64,000 bases of DNA, from NCBI GenBank assembly GCA_019914995.1, contig CM034133.1, forward strand, positions 4,030,001 through 4,094,000. The letters are read 5' to 3'. This DNA is from Acanthochlamys bracteata (lineage: Eukaryota > Streptophyta > Magnoliopsida > Pandanales > Velloziaceae). Numbering within the stretch: position 1 is the first letter of the stretch; the number at the start of each line of letters is the position of its first letter. Shown piece after piece: positions 59,175 through 64,000 of this stretch. The translations under genes and the position numbers were made by a program. The notes beneath the pieces are model-generated. The model was not told where the DNA came from, searched no databases, and saw nothing but the letters and a program-made list of their open reading frames with translations.

Positions 59175-60554
59175 TTAGAAGCCGCCGCCGCCTCCAAAGC
59201 CTCCCCCGGCACCACCATCGCCACCGAAACCTCCGCCAGCACCGCCGCCAAAGCCTCCACCATGTCCACCACCAACGCCAATACCGCCAGCTTTACCACC
59301 TCCGAAGCCTCCTCCTGTACCAGCTCCGCCACCAAAACCTCCACCATGGCCACCGCCTATGCCAATACCGCCACCTTTACCACCTCCGAAGCCTCCTCCT
59401 GTACCAGCTCCGCCACCAAAACCTCCACCATGGCCACCGCCTATGCCAATACCGCCACCTTTACCACCTCCGAAGCCTCCTGCACCATTTCCGCCGCCGA
59501 AGCCTCCACCTGCACCGCCGCCAAAGCCTCCACCATGGCCACCACCTATGCCAATGCCGCCACCTTTACCACCACCGAAGCCTCCTCCTGTACCAGCACC
59601 GCCACCAAAGCCTCCACCATGGCCGCCACCTATGCCAATGCCGCCACCTTTACCACCACCGAAGCCTCCTCCTGCACCAGCTCCGCCACCAAAACCTCCT
59701 CCTGCTCCACCACCAGCACCGCCACCAAAGCCTCCAGCATGGCCACCACCTATGCCAATGCCGCCACCTTTACCACCACCGAAGCCTCCTCCTGCACCAG
59801 CACCGCCACCAAAACCTCCACCTGCTCCACCTGCTCCACCACCAGCACCGCCACCAAAGCCTCCACCATGGCCACCACCTATGCCAATGCCGCCACCTTT
59901 ACCACCTCCGAAGCCTCCTCCTGCACCAGCTCCTCCACCAAAGCCTCCACCATGACCACCGCCTATGCCAATACCGCCACCTTTACCACCTCCGAAGCCT
60001 CCTGCACCATTTCCGCCGCCGAAGCCTCCACCTGCTCCGCCACCAAAGCCTCCAGCATGGCCACCACCTATGCCAATGCCGCCACCTTTACCACCTCCGA
60101 AGCCTCCTCCTGTACCAGCTCCGCCGCCAAAGCCTCCACCATGACCACCGCCTATGCCAATACCGCCACCTTTACCACCTCCGAAGCCTCCACCAAAACC
60201 AGCACCACCTCCACTACCAAGTCCACCACCCTTCCCACCGCCAAAGCCTCCACCGGCACCTGCACCACCTCCCAATCCTCCTCCTGCTCCACCACCAATG
60301 CCTCCACCATGTCCACCACCAAAGCCTCCTCCAGCTCCGCCGCCAAACCCACCGACACCTCCAAGACCGCCACCATGTCCCAGCCCTCCACCAGCACCAA
60401 ATCCTCCACCTCCACCATGTCCAAACCCTCCACCAGCACCACCACCAAGGAACGTGTCCTTCTCAAGCTTTCGGCCCTCCGCAATTCCAACAAACATCAC
60501 CATGGCAAATGCTATTAGCCCTAAAACACCAACAAACTTCTTTAGCTTCCCCAT
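59175..60554 (-). CDS. Glycine-rich cell wall protein, 459 residues
   Basis: A single-exon gene. The N-terminus MGKLKKFVGVLGLIAFAMVM plus FVGIAEG is a classic signal peptide (about 1-27), followed by RKLEKDTFLGGG and then almost pure glycine-rich sequence. The body consists of about 28-30-residue repeats built from GGGFGGGKGGGIGIGGGHGG and GFGGGAGAGG modules, at least nine copies, ending GGAGGGFGGGGGF. The pattern is that of class I structural GRPs of the wall, probably in vascular or protective tissue; no RNA-binding domain or cysteine-rich end is present. A CTATAAGTA box on the coding strand lies about 75 bp upstream (60628-60636). Long frames on the other strand are by-products of the GGN repeats. 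Assembly errors in copy number are possible. Confidence 0.9.
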   Translation of the reverse strand: MGKLKKFVGVLGLIAFAMVMFVGIAEGRKLEKDTFLGGGAGGGFGHGGGGGFGAGGGLGHGGGLGGVGGFGGGAGGGFGGGHGGGIGGGAGGGLGGGAGAGGGFGGGKGGGLGSGGGAGFGGGFGGGKGGGIGIGGGHGGGFGGGAGTGGGFGGGKGGGIGIGGGHAGGFGGGAGGGFGGGNGAGGFGGGKGGGIGIGGGHGGGFGGGAGAGGGFGGGKGGGIGIGGGHGGGFGGGAGGGAGGAGGGFGGGAGAGGGFGGGKGGGIGIGGGHAGGFGGGAGGGAGGGFGGGAGAGGGFGGGKGGGIGIGGGHGGGFGGGAGTGGGFGGGKGGGIGIGGGHGGGFGGGAGGGFGGGNGAGGFGGGKGGGIGIGGGHGGGFGGGAGTGGGFGGGKGGGIGIGGGHGGGFGGGAGTGGGFGGGKAGGIGVGGGHGGGFGGGAGGGFGGDGGAGGGFGGGGGF

Positions 60555-60627
60555 TTCAGTAGAAGAAGCTCTAGCTAAGCTTGAGCTAATTGTTGCGCTT
60601 CAAGCTTTGGAGCATGGAGTAGGGTTA

Positions 60628-60636
60628 CTTATAGTA
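60628..60636 (-). promoter_or_regulatory. TATA box of the glycine-rich gene
   Basis: CTATAAGTA on the coding strand about 75 bases before the ATG, consistent with a leader of roughly 45 bases. Confidence 0.5.
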
Positions 60637-61144
60637 GCGTTGAAGTCTCATTAATGCGAGTAGTTGGACGGATGAATCAAATCTTTGGTACTCCTTTTTC
60701 TCTACTGTGTCCCTACAAAAGCTGTGGAGTTCTCTATTGCATGTTTAGTAATTCAAAACACGTTCGCATAGGAGACGGTTTTGCCTAATTTGACTTACGA
60801 GCGTCGATCTCTTGCCGGTGCAACTCTATTCAATGCAAGCTCAACTCTCAACTAACCAAACATCACCGCTCAATCTCTCACCGTCATTCATACAACGCGG
60901 GAGGAGCTAATTTAGGCATATTTTATTCTAAAATCCGGCCGAGATATTAAAACCTTAACCCAAAATTCAAAAATTTAACCTACCAAATTTAAAAACTCTC
61001 TAATATATAAATTATTTTTTTTAATCTTTTTATTCATATCAAACTAATTTAATTCATCTTTTTATCTAATAATTATCTTACTAAAATAAGTTATCAACAT
61101 CATTTCTCTTCATCGGAACACAATTTGCTCATTAAAAGCCTTCA
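60637..61144. other. Upstream region of the glycine-rich gene
   Basis: Promoter-proximal DNA of the minus-strand gene; no further gene. Confidence 0.4.
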
Positions 61145-61404
61145 GGGGCTGTTTAGTTCAGCTTATCCCCAACTCTACTTTTTAATTTTTCATTTTACGT
61201 TTTTTAATACATATTTTATAAGTATATAAAAAATTTATTTACAAATTTAGAAAGTGTAGAAAAATTCTACTGAGTGAGATCTTTTTATTACATATTTTTA
61301 TTATTTTTTTGAAAGTAAAAAAAATAAAGCTCGTTTTTCAAAAAAGATAAAAATATCCTTCATTTCACAAAAATTCCATTTCATAAGCAATCCCAAACGC
61401 CCCC
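61145..61404. mobile_element. MITE-like element, end motif GGGGCTGTTTAG / CCAAACGCCCC
   Basis: Near-copy of 29938-30198 along its whole length: TTTTATAAGTATATAAAAAA, TTAGAAAGTGTAGAAAAATT and TTTCATAAGCAATCCCAAAC have the same order and spacing in both. The ends are inverted. I found no convincing target duplication. Confidence 0.65.
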
Positions 61405-62699
61405 TCAAAGAGCAACATGCTTGGGATCATCACTTATCATGTAGAAATTAACGAGAGTTACACTACTATTAATTAACTCACAATGTTATCTTTGGAAAGT
61501 GTTTCATTGCTACACTAACTAATATATTGACAAATGCAGAAGAATCTGATCTGTTGGTTTTCTAAACTTCAAACATGCAAGTGATTTATTAGCAAAGCTA
61601 AAATACAGTTCACAGTAATCATAGTTTAAAAATTTAAGAAAAAACTTTGAGAATTTATCCAAACACATAAAGTTAGGTATACGCTTTCTGTATACATGAA
61701 GTTTGTCTGGGCTGTTTGCAGTGTCATTAAATTCTACATACGGCTGATGATGATGATATGATCGGTGAATTAATGGTGTCCCATGGACTTCCGGAAAAAT
61801 GAGTCAGTGAGCAAAGGAACTGGTGTGTGTCCAGTCCCAGCTAAGTGCCTGTTTACTTAAAGAGCGTATTTCAAAAGCCTCTAATTTTGTTTTCTTTTTT
61901 CGAATTTAAAATTTTGAAAGGTTGATATATTTTATTAAATAAAAGTTATAATTTTATTTTTATATATAAAACTTTAATTTTAACTTTCTAATTTACATAT
62001 TTTAATTGTTAATTTTTAATTTATTTTTAAAAATTATTAAAATATAAATACTGAACTATGTTTTAACTCCTTTATTAAAAAATTTTATTTTTTATTTTTT
62101 ATTTTAATAAAATTTAATTATAAATATTTTAAATACGCCCTAATTAAATTTGAAATTTGATAGTTTCATAAAATAAATTAAACTAAATTAAAAATTTTAA
62201 AATATGTAATAAAAATAAGTTTTTCTATTAATTTTATATTACTAGTAAGTTTTAAAATTAAATTAAAAAAATTGATAAAAAAATTTATTTTTATATTAAA
62301 AATAAGTTTGAAAAAAATAAAAATATTGTGTTAGCAAAAACGCACTAATACTAGAAAAATTTAACTTACGCATTGTTTGACGGTGGTTTCCAAATTTTTT
62401 ATTCAGTATTTTATAAGAATATCTTTTAAATTTTAGAAAATATAAAAAATTCTATATTATAAAATATGATTATTACTAAAACTTATTCTTTTAAATTCAA
62501 AAAAATCATTTCTCTAAATATTATTAAAATATTTTTATTTTAAAAAACTTTATTTTATAAATAATTTCAAAGTTCTTCGATCAACGCAATATTATTATGT
62601 TCTGCTAGCTCATAGCTGTAAGGATTATACAATTCCATGGGCCGGGCCCATCCAGGAAGCTACAATTTGGGAGTGTAGCAGGCAGCCGAGAGCGGCTTA
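61405..62699. other. A/T-rich intergenic DNA
   Basis: No gene. Diverged repeat-like tracts at about 61860-62170 and 62340-62590. Confidence 0.35.
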
Positions 62700-62935
62700 T
62701 GATAAATTATTTATTAATTTTTTTTTCAATTCATATTTTTTAATATATATTTTATAAATATATAAAAAATTTATTTAAAAATTTAAAAAGTGTAAAAAAA
62801 TTTTACAGAATGAGATCTTTTTATTATATATTTTTATTATTTTTTTATAAATAAAAAAAATTTTATTTTTTAAAAAAATATTCTTTATCTTAAAAAATTT
62901 CTATTTTATAAATAGTATCAAATACTCCCTAGCTC
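62700..62935. mobile_element. MITE-like element of the A/T-rich family
   Basis: Same internal order as 61145-61404 (TTTTATAAATATATAAAAAA, AAAAGTGTAAAAAAATTTTA, TTTTATTATATATTTTTATT). The ends are worn; the right end is near ATCAAATACTCCCT. Confidence 0.5.
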
Positions 62936-63333
62936 TTTCACATTCATGCATGACAGCATTCGCATTGCGTTCAAAGTTACTTCTATATTTTATTTCAATT
63001 TTTTTTTAATTAATCATACATCATAATATATATATATATAGAAAATAATGATACATGCTATTTTTAGAAACATAAAATGTACATGTCGGTCAAAAATGAC
63101 CCGTGAGATAAAATTTTCATTATAAATTTGAGAGGAAGAGAAGTATAAACCAATCCAAATCCAGCGGAGGGAGACAGATCGGAGACAATTTCGGAAACGA
63201 AAAAATCAACAGAAAGGTGAGGCAGAAAGCAGTGTAAAAAAATCTATAAAAGATCACCGGAACGAGAAAGTTAAGAGAGGAGCTACTGAAGAACAGAACC
63301 ATACCTAGATTTGCTACCGAAGAATATAAGAGT

Positions 63334-63566
63334 TTGAAAGTAATTTTAATATAAATTTTTTTAAATAGAGAATATTTTTATTTTTTTTTAAATAAGTTTT
63401 TTTATTTTAAAAAATAAAATAAATATTAATTTTACTAGGTAAATTTTTTTATATTTTTAAATTTTCAAAATAAATTTTCTTAAATAATTATAAAAAATAT
63501 TTTAAAAAATATAAAATTAAAAATTAAAAAATTAGTTTTGAGAAATACTTTGCCAAACGCTCCCTT
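63334..63566. mobile_element. MITE-like element of the A/T-rich family
   Basis: The right end AATACTTTGCCAAACGCTCC matches the family end type. The interior carries the AAGTTTTTTTATTTTAAAAA and AAATAATTATAAAAAATATT tracts. Confidence 0.5.
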
Positions 63567-64000
63567 TCGGCTCCTTCCCTGCTGTCCACCTAGGTCTTTT
63601 TTTTCAAACCCTTCTTATTTCTTCTTCTAATTAATTGGCCTCGAAGTGGGCCAAAAATCAAAAGCTCATTTATTCAATGCTTGCTAACTGCTGCTTCTAA
63701 GCCCCATTACGTGGTATTGTGTTCAATTCAATGCACTAGCTTATGTGCATTTGTCTTATTTCTGATTCTTTAAATCTTTTCTTTAGTCTTTTCTGATTTT
63801 AACACATTCAAACAAAAAATTAACACAATTAGTTTATTTATATGGAAATCAAATATTAAGCTCTAATAAAAAGATAAAATTTATATATGCTTATATGTTT
63901 TATCAAATACCTCCAAATTTATGTTTTTGCTAATCCGCGAGTAAAATAATTACAATACATAAAATAATCTCCCACAAATCATTCTCATAGAATTTGATTT
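63567..64000. other. Intergenic to window end
   Basis: No gene or clear repeat in the last 430 bases. Confidence 0.35.

Noticed and set aside
59262..60518. Long plus-strand frames (418, 198 and 166 codons; Thr/Ser- or Pro-rich) across the glycine-rich gene
   Set aside because: They are the complements of GGN repeats (CCN, ACC) in other frames. Only the minus frame has a signal peptide, natural start and TATA box.

Overview
This window is nuclear DNA from a dicot-type flowering plant. It is very AT-rich, the genes are split by GT-AG introns, and the families are plant ones: an AIF-type bHLH, MUSTANG-like domesticated transposases with PB1 domains, PRO-less pectin methylesterases, a glycine-rich wall protein and an SOQ1-like gene relic. 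The intergenic DNA carries short non-autonomous DNA transposons, a foldback element and a decayed Ty1/copia element. I cannot name the species. Family names come from my memory of plant proteins, not from a search.

Layout. 0.5-0.9 kb (-): an intact single-exon AIF/bHLH147-150-like regulator. 2.4-11.75 kb (-): not empty DNA but a long, decayed SOQ1-like gene. Its HAD-domain exons, a transmembrane exon and the C-terminal exons can be followed in order, but frames are broken and the thioredoxin-like/NHL centre is absent. 11.8-16.6 kb: AT-rich DNA with MITEs and a 697-bp hAT-like element with a perfect 8-bp target duplication. 16.7-17.1 kb (-): an intact EF-hand protein. 18.6-19.3 kb: an unassigned leader-like stretch. 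20.2-30 kb (-): a gene graveyard with an At5g58100/SPOT1-like fragment joined to unidentified coding sequence, two other unidentified degraded coding relics, and an enoyl-CoA hydratase (ECHIA-like) pseudogene whose last exon is still clean. 30.9-41.2 kb (+): a tandem pair of MUSTANG-like genes, each PB1 + MuDR zinc finger + MULE core + SWIM + CCHC knuckle, with the first two catalytic acidic positions of the transposase altered identically. 44.6-51 kb (+): two tandem pectin methylesterase genes whose exons 2-5 have identical lengths, separated by a foldback-like element with a TCGATAA-rich interior. 51.5-55.6 kb: a copia element inserted in a MITE. 57.4-58.9 kb (+): a third, more divergent pectin methylesterase with a GC-AG intron and a substituted catalytic aspartate. 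59.2-60.6 kb (-): a 459-residue secreted glycine-rich protein, convergent with it. 60.7-64 kb: MITE-rich intergenic DNA.

Functionally the right third is a cell-wall neighbourhood (three secreted pectin methylesterases and a glycine-rich wall protein). The middle is a domesticated-transposon locus. The left half is dominated by the remains of once-functional plant genes, all on the minus strand. I see no operon-like arrangement, no CRISPR, and no rRNA or tRNA gene.
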